Shown piece by piece: positions 27,310-39,500 of a DNA stretch of 64,000 bases. The stretch is from Lethocerus indicus (taxonomy: Eukaryota > Arthropoda > Insecta > Hemiptera > Belostomatidae), in the NCBI GenBank assembly GCA_019843655.1, contig JACDQD010000005.1, positions 1,887,575 through 1,951,574 of the forward strand, given 5' to 3'. Below the pieces are notes generated by a model. That model had not been told where the DNA came from and searched no databases. It was given only the letters and a program-made list of their open reading frames with translations. Every line of letters begins with the position of its first letter. Position 1 is the first letter of the stretch. Both the position numbers and the translations under genes were made by a program.

Positions 27310-27590
27310 AACTCTCGCGTGGGTATTTACAGACGGCAGGTAAAATGTCCGTCGACCGAAATTACGCTAATGCTATTTTTTATTCGAGAGTGGGATGTAA
27401 CAGGATTCAAAGCGTGTTGGCGTAGACGATTCCCCAAATGCATATTAACACATTATAGCCGCATTAACGCGGGTATGAGACGATTTTGCTTATCTTAATC
27501 GATTTAAACCGATGGGACAGAGAAATGTCAGCAATATTTTCCTCTTCCCCTAAGTAATTTTATCTTCTGAAAAACAAGTATTTTACTATG
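27310..27590 (+). repeat. Unnamed direct repeat G, copy 2
   Basis: Partner of 26300-26590. The blocks TTTATTCGAGAGTGGGATGT, TTCAAAGCGTG, CGATTCCCC and ACCGATGGGA recur in order. Confidence 0.65.
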
Positions 27591-29635
27591 CTATAAAACA
27601 GGATTATGTGTTCTTATAGAATCGTATCATATTGCCCTAATGCATACAATGTCCCTGTATCAGAACTAAAGATATTTACAGGTTAAATCCATATTCAGTT
27701 TATAATCAAGTAACTTAGCATTCCAGAAGAGAATAATTTCTAATGTTTCGTAAATTTATTTTGGAACGGATACGTGAAGACATCGATTTATTTTCGTGTC
27801 AACCGTACCCTAATAAAAATCATGAACGACTCACCCAATTTTACGGTTTTCTCTATCGTCAGTAGTAGTCCGTTAATATTATTTTCGCGACGATTCTATG
27901 GGCTGTCTCATACAGCTTGTTAATAATTCGGGAATTCGGTTTCACATAATTCCTAGTTGAACATCTGCGTCGAATTATTTTCAAAAACATTTCAGTACAT
28001 GTATATAAATTTTTTTGGAACTAATGAGTAAAATCCCGCTTACAATTTGATGGCGAACAGCAGAAACCGGCCTAGCGAAACCCGAGAGGGAATAGGCCGA
28101 ATAAAGAAAGAACGTTGACAGCGTAATTGCAGCTTAGGTATATTTTTTTTCTGAAAAGGGCCCTTTTCAAGACGCGTTAAAACGTATCCGACAATTAATA
28201 GACATCGGGAAATATTCGCACACTGCGGCACTGCGGCGGGAAAATAAAGGAAAATTTTAGGCCGGGTGGGCGTGAGTAATCATCCTGTAATTAAGCCCTA
28301 AAATGAATTAGGGTAAACAAACAGTGCCGCCCCTGAGCTCCTTTTCATAGCCCCCCGCCTACACCCCCGCCACCGCCGAGCAATCCACCAGCCGGTGTTC
28401 ATATTTCATAAATTTCTTTTTTATTCAATTAAAAACAATTTTCAAGTTATAACGGCAGCGGGGAGAGAAAAAAACTGTTTAATTTCTCCAGATTTTTATT
28501 TCCCCTCGTTACTTCTTATTATTCCTATGTTTCGCGAATGTTTAAATACGCGGAGGGGAAATATTTTTTTCTTAAATGCTTTAATTCGCGCGTTACATTG
28601 CAATTTCACTTTAATCTATTGCAAGTTTTCTAATTGTCTAAACTCGCCGCTGTTTTTCGCCAATTTGTCGACTAATTTATTTACGATTAAAAGACGCTTT
28701 TTTATATATTTCTGCTACTAATTCAACTCCTGCAATATACGGAATGAACGTTCTAAAAGTGATTGCAAGTAATTGGTTTAATTATTTTATAGAAATCTAT
28801 CCCGAATTATATCAATTTTTGAAATGTGCAACAATTATTATTAAAACAATTTGTGCAAAATATTTTATTACACTCTAAGCGAATGGGATAAAACATTATT
28901 AATAACGTACTTAGACATAATTACGTCATACGCCGTACTCTTCAATAGTATATAATATAATTAAAATATGATCCCATTATTCTCCCGATGGTAATTTTTT
29001 TATTTTCATGCGCCAATTTAAAAACGGAATAAGGGAACATAGCTAGAAAAGTATAAAGAAGATCCAATTACAGCGTGTTTAAACTTCTCCCTCAAAAGGG
29101 ATTATTTTATTTCCAACGTCGGAACGAACTAAATGAGGCAGAATCGAAGCTCATTATGTTTGAAAATATCAAACTCTCTGTGAGGGTCTAACTGTGGATT
29201 CTTGTACCCGGGCCTATTTGATTTTCCTTGGATATATTTTAATTTGAAAATAAAATATCAAATTGGTGGACCAAATTGTCCTGCCATTAGAATTTCTACT
29301 ATCTCTAATCCAATGGAACTTCTTAAACTCCTGGAAAAATGCAAAATATAAATAATCGGTCGTTAAAAATTATCCCAACCCAAATTATGGAAGCGAATCG
29401 TTTTTACACTTAATATCTTCGGGAGTGGGGCGGTATTGCCTGTTTGTGTACCACTACAGCTACCGTTCAACCGCCTTGTATATGTAGGGGAGCGGGAGTA
29501 AGCGTTTTGCCCCAATTGAAGGCTATCCGAAATGTACGGTTGCAATAAATTTGAGGAGTGGCGCGGTCCGGGGTTCGCCAATTTGTCAGTAGTGCGGAAC
29601 CTCGCCGGTACCCTCCCCGCATTGTTTTCAAACCG
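27591..29635. other. No gene seen
   Basis: AT-rich sequence. The 108-codon frame at 28395-28721 is compositionally biased (F, L, I, N) and unsupported. Confidence 0.6.
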
Positions 29636-29637
29636 AT

Positions 29638-29830
29638 CGTGAAATTTCAACCGGCGAGGGAAAATCGTTTCCCGATAGTTTATTCTATCAATCATCGGTT
29701 CGTGTCCGTGCGGTTTCGAACCCTCTTCATATCGTAATGTCCGAATTGAATGACCCCACGAAATGATTACCCTGGTTTTTTCGCGACTAAATCTCCTATT
29801 GCAATGATTTTAATGCCGTCTGGAAACTGT
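29638..29830 (+). repeat. Unnamed repeat F, copy 1
   Basis: It shares GAAATTT, CCGGCGA, AAATCGTTT and ATAGTTTATT-N-TATCAATCAT with copies near 31.4 and 34.0 kb, then a weaker downstream block (AAATGATTACCC, GGTTTTTTCGCG). Confidence 0.65.
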
Positions 29831-29983
29831 CGTGTTTCTCTTCGTCTATATTTCCCAGTTAATATCAGTTCCAAAGCTGTATCACTGTGTAAACAGTTTA
29901 ACATACCTGTTTTGTGTTCTGCGAGGGGTTGGAACACCGTAGGTTTGTGGTGTTTCTGTCTCCTCTCGCCGATTTGGTCTTTC

Positions 29984-30020
29984 GCCAGACCGGTTTCGAC
30001 CGCTCACCATCTTCAGTAGC
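29984..30020 (-). ncRNA. Hammerhead-ribozyme-like core (left arm)
   Basis: On the minus strand: GCTA (stem I), CTGAAGA (C3-A9 box), one extra U, GGT/GTC stem II closing GAGCG, GAA (12-14), palindromic ACCGGT (helix III), C17, then TGGC pairing back to GCTA with one G-U. Both stem II arms differ from the right-arm copy by C-to-T, yet pairing survives through G-U pairs. Confidence 0.5.
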
Positions 30021-30058
30021 GGTGTTAGCCACTTTTACCGCTTTGGGTGTTTTTTGGG

Positions 30059-30061
<3 letters not shown>

Positions 30062-30100
<39 letters not shown>
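30062..30100. repeat. (AT)n microsatellite at the foldback centre
   Basis: About 20 units at the position where the 15.6-kb family member has only a short ATATATAAATACAC stretch, so it expanded within the element. Confidence 0.95.
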
Positions 30101-30103
<3 letters not shown>

Positions 30104-30194
30104 GACAAACAGACAACCGCCACAGTACAAGTGACAGTGACAGTGCAGTGAGGATGGCCGAGAAACATCCAAAGTGCCAACAGTGACTAACACC

Positions 30195-30231
30195 GCTACT
30201 GAAGATGGCGAGCGGCCGAAACCGGTCTAGC
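30195..30231 (+). ncRNA. Hammerhead-ribozyme-like core (right arm)
   Basis: GCTA 30195-30198 pairs with TAGC 30228-30231 as stem I. CTGAAGA is 30199-30205 (fits CUGANGA). GGC 30207-30209 pairs with GCC 30215-30217 around GAGCG as stem II. GAA is 30218-30220, palindromic ACCGGT 30221-30226 and C17 30227, the predicted cleavage position. The unpaired T at 30206 between A9 and stem II departs from the canonical fold. A helix III made only of a 6-nt palindrome would need two molecules, as described for Penelope-like element hammerheads. Confidence 0.55.
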
Positions 30232-30299
30232 AAAAGACCGAATCAGCGAGAGGAGACAGAAACACCACAAACCCACGGTACTGTGTAAACAGTTCGAGC

Positions 30300-31379
30300 C
30301 TAACGTAACAACTATCATAGTGTCCCTCCACAGAAGATTTTTATTTTGTTACTTGTATAATGCGCAAATAATGCAGACAAAAAGATATTGTACGTATTGT
30401 ATAGGCAGTAAGACCGGTTATCCTGTGACTAACAGCATTAGTCATAGGGGGAACACCTACTTTGAAACGGTTCTATCCCAAAACGCCGGTGATCTAACTG
30501 GAATACCATAAACTATATTCGAATTGTGTATTCAACCTTATCGTGCATAGGTGAACCCCACCATATTCGGTGGCGACTCCTTTGTTGTCGAACCCACGAC
30601 ATTTTACCACAACACCCTAATGCGTGCCCCTCGCGTATATATTTTCCTATGTTATCTACTTACAAATAGTTTATTTTCAATTGAATATACATAGCATATT
30701 GTAGACGATATACAAATTTTGTTTGACACGTGTGTACGCCAAGTCCAAATTGACTTGTATTGGTCATCCTTTCTTCTATTTAATCCTGCAAATTTTATAA
30801 TAATTACGATAACTTTAGGGCTAGAAAGATGGTTGGTTTATCAGACGAGTTATGCATCATTGAACATGAGTAGTATACGGTTCTTCAAACGAGTAATTCA
30901 ATTAAATTAGGTATTTAATTAATATTATAATTCAACATTAAGGACACAACAGGCATAGCCTAGGCCTCTTCTGAGCTACTGAACCGTGTTCGAGAATCCT
31001 AATTGGGTCAAGAAGCGCGTCAGATTTTCAATGAGTTGTAAATTTCAATTAATATGGAGTCAATTAGCTCCAGAACACTCATTTATTATGATTCCAATCA
31101 GATATATTCGATTATTGAATCTATAATCTATTAGATTATTACAGCGTTATCATTTTTAAAATAAAAATAAACGGAATATAATTATTAATTATTAATTATT
31201 TTTAGAATATATTATTACAAGAAGTAGCTATCTTCAAGTAGTGGAAAACAACGGAAAAGTCAACCGGGGATAGGAAATAGTTCCAATATGGGGCTGATCT
31301 AAACCAGTTCTGCCCAGGTAATTTCAACCCCAACGAACCCAAATACCCCGCGATATGTTTAGCTTTGTTTTATTTGCCT
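30300..31379. other. No gene seen
   Basis: AT-rich sequence without repeats or credible frames. Confidence 0.6.
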
Positions 31380-31640
31380 CTGAAATTTGAGCCCGGCGAC
31401 CGAAATCGTTTTCCAATAGTTTATTGTATCAATCATTTAGGGACTCTGTGTCCGGGTTGTTCAGTTAAAAAAGAAGGGGGGGGGGGCCGGGGGTATGAGG
31501 GCGTTTCCGCCGTTGTGTAATGTATGGATTCAATAGTCGGACCCAAACGATTTTCTGCCCGGTGGGGTTTTTTTCACGGCAATTTCCCCCGCGATGGAAA
31601 ACTATCGCCCTAATACGATCGGCAATACGTCTCCTGGCGA
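31380..31640 (+). repeat. Unnamed repeat F, copy 2
   Basis: It has the conserved block AATCGTT...ATAGTTTATTGTATCAATC. Further on, AATAGTCGGACCCAAACGAT matches the 34.1-kb copy (AATAGTCGTGGACGAAACGA). A G run interrupts the middle. Confidence 0.65.
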
Positions 31641-33096
31641 TTGGAAAAATCTTTCCGGTGAATTGAGCGCGTAAAAAATTACCTCGTCCCTCTCTTGGTA
31701 ACGAATTTGGTAGCTAATTCTGAAATAGAGATTAACAAGATTTTTCGACAATCCGAACTGAGGATCGATTCATATGGGAAATTTTTACATACAGTGAAAT
31801 AGTTAATGATTAAGGAACTAGTAGGCGCTAATTGAGGCCACACTGGAGCATTTTAAATCAACAGGTTTTTGTTAGAGCCATAGAAACGAACAATATACAC
31901 AGCAACAATATACAATATGTATATATGTGGAATTGTATACAATTTCAATGAAACATTTCCAATTTATATTTGAAATCATTTGTTGTTTCATGTTCATTAA
32001 CGATTTATTTAATGTAATTCTTCTTGAAAGATCTCTAAATAATCAGCCAAACATTACATATTTAATAGTTGATATTTTGTGCCTGACTTGATGCAGTAGA
32101 ACTGTTTAGATTATTATTTCGTTTTCGTTAATAAAACTCGCAAAGGTTTAGAGCAAGCGAAGTACTTAGGCGGGGGACCGTTTTGTGCGGTGGCCGGAAT
32201 GGACGCAAAAACAGCGGTAATCTTAAAAGAATAATCGTTTCGAATTGTTTCATTATCCCGACAAAATTATTTTCGAAGGTCCTATATATAGGGCCGATAA
32301 GAAACACGCGAGCGGTGACAGGTCAACAACCATTGAGTGGGGGAAGATAAGATCTGAAACGCAAACTTCTGGCTTTTTTTTTACCAGCAGTTTTAAACTA
32401 ATCTGAAAGTTATCTTTTGAATAATCTCAAACTTGGAAAGCTTCTTATTACAGTTTTCTTTTTTAATTAAATTCCCCGCGAGAAGAAATTTCACTCACCG
32501 AACGGGGAATTAACAAATTATATCCTGTCGGCTACTTATCACTATCAGATCCGGGAAAACTTGGCGATTTTACATTTTCCTTTCAGTGCCGGCTCCAAAT
32601 TGAAACAAAGTTTCATCGCGGCTATTGTCAGAACCCTCTAAGTTTATTTGCCTTTTCGCCGGGTATTGCTGCAGCAAAGCCCAACAAACAAATGAAAATT
32701 CCATTGTGAAGAGTGTCTCGAAATTAATGCCAGTTTGTTTCTATCTCGGGTAATGAAACCTTACAAAATTAGCCACCTGCCCGTCAGCGACAGGTACACA
32801 TTAGCCCATTGCATTACACCTTTGATTATATTAAGAAATGAATTATACCTGCCAAACGTATACAATGTTATATTTCCAAATTCCAAGCTTAAGAATTCGG
32901 TACAATTCGTCCCTAATAAGGAAGATGTAACCCGAAGTGGGTATAACATGAAAGCGTTTTACATAACCAATTAAAATTTGCAATTGACTACGAGAGTAGC
33001 TTTCTAGGGTACTAACTGGAATTGTATATTTGTCTTGTCAGAGGAGGATCATGAACACAAGAACACTACAAAAGTGTTTCAGATAATAATCATATC
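31641..33096. other. No gene seen
   Basis: AT-rich. The short frames near 32.7-32.97 kb overlap on both strands and lack recognisable motifs. Confidence 0.6.
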
Positions 33097-33715
33097 AAGG
33101 GCAACTGTTTTTTTTAACTTTTTTTATTTTGCACAATCAACATGAATGTTATAAGTACAAATGCTGTATGTATTTTTTTCACATGTATTTTGTGATAAAA
33201 GGAACCCAATGATGGCACTTTTGACACAAGAACAATTATGGTCTAAGGGCTAAGAAGATTTCTAGGCCAGCGGCGTTTAACCCGACACGGGAGGGGGGGG
33301 ATAATGGATGGGTAAGAGAGGAAAGGGACTGAAAGAGTGGATTAGGACGAGGAGAAAGGCGGGAGTGGAACTTCAGGAACCGGTATTTTGCGACTTCGTA
33401 GACTTTCGGTATGGCAAGGTCATGGTGGATTGTGTGGTTAGAAACATACCCCTGGAGGAGCATTAAGGATGGTGCGAAGGACTTTTGACTGAAATCTCTG
33501 GATGCGAGCGATGTCGGATGTCTCTGTGGAACCCTATGGCTCTATACCGTATGTCCATGTCGGTTTAAGTATCGCTTTGTATATTGTCAGTTTGTTACTT
33601 AAGGTCAATTTTGATATCCGTTTTAGTAATGGTCTTAAAAGACCGTTTTTAATTTTCGGTTTTAGTCGATTCTTTTGAGTCGGGTATGGGGATTCCACAT
33701 GAGAAGGGCAACTGT
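33097..33715 (-). mobile_element. 5'-truncated Jockey-like LINE with 12-bp TSD
   Basis: The insert at 33109-33703 lies between identical AAGGGCAACTGT copies (33097-33108 and 33704-33715). The minus strand carries the RT thumb end (YVSNHTIHHDLAIPKVYEVA; KFHSRLSPRPNPL), with a small insertion and substitutions breaking the frame upstream, then a 3' UTR and an A-rich tail. It shares the GGTCTAAGGGCTAAGAAGAT subfamily block with the 9.6-kb copy. Confidence 0.92.
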
Positions 33716-33984
33716 ACGGTGATCAAACGTTCGTTTGAACTTTTGTTTGACCGGTTAGGTTTATTTAAGTGGAAAGGTGCTGTAGATATAAATAAATACA
33801 TACAGCTGCTCATTTATTATTGCATACATATATATCTATGAACGCATTTCTTTATATCTTTTAGATACCTTTGCCTCAGTTCCTTTAGCCATGACAGATA
33901 AATCGAAATGGGGAAATAAACGGGAATTATCGAATACTCAATCGCTCAAACGGCATTTATACATTACGTTTCTCCCGGCTCAAA

Positions 33985-34215
33985 TCGTTCGTAAAATTTG
34001 ATACCGACTCGAAACCGTTGTTCTCATAGTTTATTTTATCAATCATCCGCTGCGACCCCAGGACTTTCCCGGTTCGAAAAGTCATTGGGTCCTTTTTATG
34101 GGGCGGACAGAACGAGCGTTTAATAGTCGTGGACGAAACGATTTTACCGAGTTTTCCCGGCCATTTCCCCGCCCTTGCGCCTCGAAAACCGCTCATCGTA
34201 CCGCCCCCAACGGCT
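33985..34215 (+). repeat. Unnamed repeat F, copy 3
   Basis: It contains ATAGTTTATTTTATCAATCA and the downstream AATAGTCGTGGACGAAACGA block. All three F copies lie on the same strand within 4.6 kb. Family unknown. Confidence 0.65.
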
Positions 34216-36438
34216 ATAACTCTTTGCACAGGCCGGCTACATTCCGGCCACTTGATCCCTGTTCAGAGTTTACACTGGGGGGTCGACCTATAATATAGCT
34301 CCACCCAATTAGCATGTTCGATAATAAAACTACTCATTGTGTACTCTGTACTGAATGTAGAATATTTGTTTGTAAAGTGAAATCGGCATTAAACGAGTCT
34401 CCGATGATGATAATAATCTATATTATTATAACATTAATATTCAGTGTTCGGTGTTGTTTTTAAATTATATACTGCTGACGCTGTACTATTCGAATTTGAT
34501 TATAATCAAGGTTTTTGAGGTGTCATTCGTTAACTATTACAACGCATGAGATAATGAGGCATTGGGGGAACTAATTAGGCTATCTCTCTCTCGGGACATA
34601 TAGGACCCTAGCAGGCGACTCCTCTTCAGTCAGAATTTTCCTGACCACCAGTGATAATTATTTGTTTCTGATAGAGTCACCAGTTTTGATACACTGTTGG
34701 CTGTGTTTTATGCGCGTTAATATCCTAGCGAAACTTTGCACCTAAAATATAATTAGGATAATTGGGATAATCGTTAATTGGCGATTAACTGTCAAACCTG
34801 CGGTATGCTAATTACCGATCCCTTGGCAAACGGTGGTGACTATTTTTGTTCGGTTATCGAACGGTGAAACGGGAGAGGGCCGGTTTTTGAACGACGGGCC
34901 TCCAATTGACTAAGCGTTCGCCCTGTCATCTGTCGTAGGCCGCCATTATACAATATAATATACTGACTTCACTTAGGCGAGGGCGTGTTTTAAATCAAAA
35001 CCACTCTGTCTTCGGGTCCCGTGTATTTTGTCTTCAAATTTAATTTTCAATTTCCTCCGGCCCGGTTTAAGGACTCGGATTAATTTTCCTACGGCGGAGG
35101 AAATCATCGAACTCCAGGGGGCGGAAGAAATTCGGAACGATTTAATGAAAAACGGACCGGCTTTCAGTACGGCCCCCCGTTCGTACAGTCCAATCTGCTT
35201 TTATTATAAAGGGATTCATATTGGCGATAAATTAAAGAACGTGGAAAATTGCAATATGAAACAGTGTGCTTAAGACGTGAAGAGGGTTGTTTAAAGGAAG
35301 AAGATGACTTGATCACCCATCCAAGAGACCGCCTCGATACAGTACTATCAGTTGGGTTATTTACATTTTGAAAGTTCATGAAATTCACCAGAGGGTTATT
35401 TCATAACATGTAAGATTGTTGATTATGTTAAAGAAGGAATTAATGCTAAATAATCAGACGCCCACAATGATTATGTGAAAGTTTTGCTTTCAATACAGCC
35501 TGTTGACGGGTTCGTTAACCGTGGGGTGACTCCCGCCGTTCAGCGACTCCTCCTCCTCGCTTCCTCGCAAATCTCCTCATCCTCATCCCGGGGGAAAAAC
35601 CCTTCCCGGGAATTAATGTCCGGGAATATAAGAGCTAACAATGGACATATAATTGACTTCCGTCGACCGCAATCATGAAAGATGAAGAGGAATAAATTAG
35701 TCGGGCAAAACGTTCACACACGCTGACAGGAAGAGAGAATGAACTAAATAACTACGAGCAGAGGGCAACGCCCGCCCAGTTTTCCCAATCGGTCTACCTT
35801 AATGATTTCCCGAACGGGCCCTAATTCGGGCGATATTAAGCGGGCGCTAACGTGCCAACTGCGCATTGAATTCCGGTTAATTTTCCCGCGATTAATTATA
35901 GCCGGTTGGCCCCGGCGTTAAATTGAAAATTAAACCGGCCATCAGTAGATTGGGTTTGGGCGGCGGGCGTGGTGGGAGGGAGGGGGCGCGAGACAAAGAC
36001 AAATTAGGGGATTAGAAGGTCGGGACGTTTGCGCTGGGCTAGGTATGAAATATATCAGCCGGGGTTGACTTATAGTCGCGGCGAGAGCCACCAGGTACCC
36101 GTCCCGAAGCATATATCTCCGACTAGGGGAGGATGCTGAATTTCTGAGCAACCCCCGCCCCCACACACTATGAATATTCGCCTCTCTGGCCCGTCGTAAA
36201 ACCAGACAATATTGGTCCACTGGCCCCATCATAAAAACATGCGTGCGCTAGCCTTTCGTCGAACGACCCACGCGGTGTTCGGATATTGAAAAAAAAGTGC
36301 AACTCTGTAGTTCACATTCGCTCGGAATTATTTCTGTGTAGAGAAATTTAATACGGAACAGAATTCATTGTGTGATTACAGATTTAAACTTAATTTTTTT
36401 TACTGACTGGTTTCCGGTAAGATCGCTTAATGTCCGTT
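34216..36438. other. No gene seen
   Basis: Mixed AT-rich and CCGG-rich sequence. The frames at 35028-35273 and 35942-36232 have no recognisable family. Confidence 0.6.
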
Positions 36439-36439
36439 C

Positions 36440-36530
36440 GGGGAAGGAGACAACACCCCTGTAGGCCAACCGAGGTCCTTCCGACAAAATTATGCGATCA
36501 TACCGGAGTCAGTGACAATTCAGTTTCCCT
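36440..36530 (+). repeat. Inverted-repeat family C, right-arm fragment
   Basis: GACAACACCCCTGTAGGCCA, ACCGAGGTCCTT, ATGCGATCATACCGG and GTCAGTGACAATTCAGTT align in order with 55190-55285. Only this end is present, with no hammerhead-like part. The overlapping 109-codon frame is therefore probably repeat-derived. Confidence 0.6.
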
Positions 36531-39500
36531 CATCAATTTTTTTCAGTTCAAAACACTCTCGCGTAAAATTAACGTGGCAACTATTACTTGCGAATGGGGA
36601 GAATGGAAATTTAGAATAAAACAAATACAATCTCCGGAAAATGCCTCGACTTATCGAACAATGGATACACAGAAAGTTGTATATTTTTATGCGGCCGTAC
36701 ATCTTTTATTTGAGGTACGAATACCCCCGGTTTTATTTGGAACCCCTTTTACGGGCTAAAAGCCGTAAAAGCCCCCCAAGACCACCCACCCCCCGCATAG
36801 TTCCCTCTCTCTAAGTCATTAAACCGTTCCGCCTTCTAACAGGGAAATTAGAATTTCCTTACCTGTTCAATACCGAAATTTAACATTTAAATCTTTTTAA
36901 ATCCTGGAATTAATTCCTATTATACAAAGTTTTGACTTATTGCGAAAAATGTACTTAACCCGATATACCTCAAGGAAAATAAATATGGCCGAATTAAAGA
37001 AACAACTAGTGTTTGTAAATTAATTAAAAACCGCTAAACTGGTTCCGTTTTCTAATGCAGAATACTTTAAGCTGAGACACTAACTACTCAGGAATGAATA
37101 ATGTTTTTGTTTTATGTTTCGTAGCCTCGCACTAAAACAACCACTTCCTAAAGTTTTAGGGACATCGTTACCAGCGATATCCTAATCTACATAGAGTATC
37201 GTCAAGGGAAAGATTGTAATAAACCTGTAATCTATGTTGCTAATATTTTGTTATAACTACTTATTATAACTATTATTATTGGTTATTATCAGAAGTCAGG
37301 GTATCTCTAACAAATGATTATTTGCCTATTTTAAGCAATGAAATGTTTTTGATATTTTGAATAAGGTCGAAGTTTTTTTTATTCTTGAAATGAATACAGG
37401 GAATATCCCTTTAATGCGAATTGTCCAAATGCTTCAAAGTACTTCCTTAATAACGTCTCGAGCTCAAAGAGGATTAATTATATTCCGATTGGCATATTTA
37501 TTTGGTGGCCAACGAAGGGTTGATTATAATCTCTTTCGATCCCCCGCTTTCACTCTCTTAGATTCTCGCCACCATCGGTAGCATTCCGTCTGTATAGCTA
37601 GTAGATACAATTCCTGCGTTTATCTGGCTCAGTAACGGTGCTAGTTCTGACAGGATGCTTTATCCAGGCTCGACAAGAATTATTAAATTCTCCGTCACTT
37701 CGAAATCCAAATATAGGATGTTCGTTGCGAGAATCCGCGGGGACTTTCGAAATTCGTAGTGTCGTCACGAACTCACTCCCCCCCGCGCTTCCACCCCCTG
37801 CGTATTACTTGTAACATTCTAAGACGTGCCAAAACACTAGCCTTGCCCCGGGTCCAAATTGTTGTCAGCCTGATTCGCAGATTCGCAGAACCCGCGCTAA
37901 TGTTCCAGCAGCAAACAATGGGGCGGCCCGGCGCGAGGCTAAGAACATGTGGGTGCGTACAGTCTGTTGGTGCGTGCGTTCGTGATTATTATTCCCCAGG
38001 GATCTTATCGGGATGACCCGGGCGTGTTGCGCGCTCCCCTCCCGATAACGGGACTTTGTGATTTTCGCCCAGAATTTTATGCATATTAATACCCACAGTG
38101 CGTATATTGTGTTTGTGTTTTCCTTAATTTTAGCCGGCCGGGGAAAATTGAAGTTTGTTTTGAAAAACGTCCAAGTTGTATCGGTGCTGTTAATCTTAAA
38201 TAGGAAAAACTGTTTTCCCACTATGGAACTAGTTAACAGCATGAATTTTAGATTGTTAAGCGAACCGAGTTATCTAACGGTTAATTACAAAATTAATTAC
38301 AAGGTCTGATCAGTAATTTGTCCCTTTAATGACTAATAAGTAGTTCCCCGCATAGGGAATAACTTATTGTGTATTCAGTTAATATGAAATTTAATTAGAA
38401 CGCAGTTCCCCCGGGTTAAATAGGTTTCGCGTATTCGAACAATACTACTGTAGACAATACGATTCGTCTACGATTTGTTCGATCATTTTAGATCATTTAG
38501 TTCCCGATCAACGGACTTAGTTGGCTGAATGACAAAGTCCCTCTATCGCCTTCTTCTTTTATACCACTGCCAAAGGACAAAAGCCAAAAAACTTTTGGCC
38601 AAAGGACAAAATAAACCCTACACAGGTAGAGTATAGGATACGTTCTCGGAAGTTCACCTTTTATATCAATATCCATCAAAGAGGGTATTATAACCCTTCC
38701 CCACCGGACACCTGCGTTTAGCCAACACGCTCCCCCTATTGTTTTATAAATTTGTAAAAAGATAGGGGAAGGAAAGAGACACACTTAGGATATACTTTGG
38801 TTGGTTTAGTCGACGGTTGTCCAAAGCATATTTCCGTGTTGTTATTCAGTGATTAAACTGAGCTAATTCTCAAATTGTTTCTCGCCGTACTGAAGAATTT
38901 TTAAATAAGGTCTACCATTATATTGTGCGGATTGAATAAAACAAATGAAAAATCGCAGTTAAGTCGGGGCCAAAGCCGATTTCAAAAACGCTATGTGTCA
39001 AATATTCCCGTATATAACTTGAGAGGGATTCCACTTTGCTTTTATTAGCCTCCCCGGGGGGGGATAGTTGAATAGCGGTCAGAAGCGGCTTGTGTGTGTC
39101 ACCCCGTGGATTGAGACCCGGCCCCCCTCCATAATGGCTATTGTGGACCGAGGAGGGCGATATTGTCGAAAAACCTCTTTAGCAAGACGTCGCCCTATGA
39201 GGGGGCTATAAATTTACACCATTCAAGACACTCCCCCACCCACCCCCACAACTCTGAATAGTGTTCCAGACGGCCAAACCAGATAAAAGGTCCAGCGGCT
39301 GTGGTGGGCCCTTCCACCTGGGCCAACTCCACACTCCTATCTTAATTCTACTTATTCGAATAATAATCTATCACAATGTGTATTAGTTTAAAATACATTA
39401 TTTAGGGGTTGTATACCTCGATATATTTTTGTGCCAAATCAAAACGTAGTTTGAATGTAGGTTCGATACTGTCCATAACCCAAACGACACTCTTTCTTAG

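Larger units (their letters stand above)
29884..30294. mobile_element. Foldback element, family B, perfect 15-bp TSD
   Basis: The insert at 29899-30279 is bounded by identical ACTGTGTAAACAGTT copies (29884-29898 and 30280-30294). Its arms are inverted copies of one sequence, left about 29931-30038 and right about 30182-30279. Between them lie an (AT)20 tract (30062-30100) and the family block GTGACAGTGACAGTGCAGTG. Each arm contains a hammerhead-ribozyme-like 37-mer, annotated separately. No protein is encoded. The TSD proves an integrase- or endonuclease-mediated insertion. The ribozyme-like arms and variable TSD recall Penelope-like elements, but that link is inference. Confidence 0.85.
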
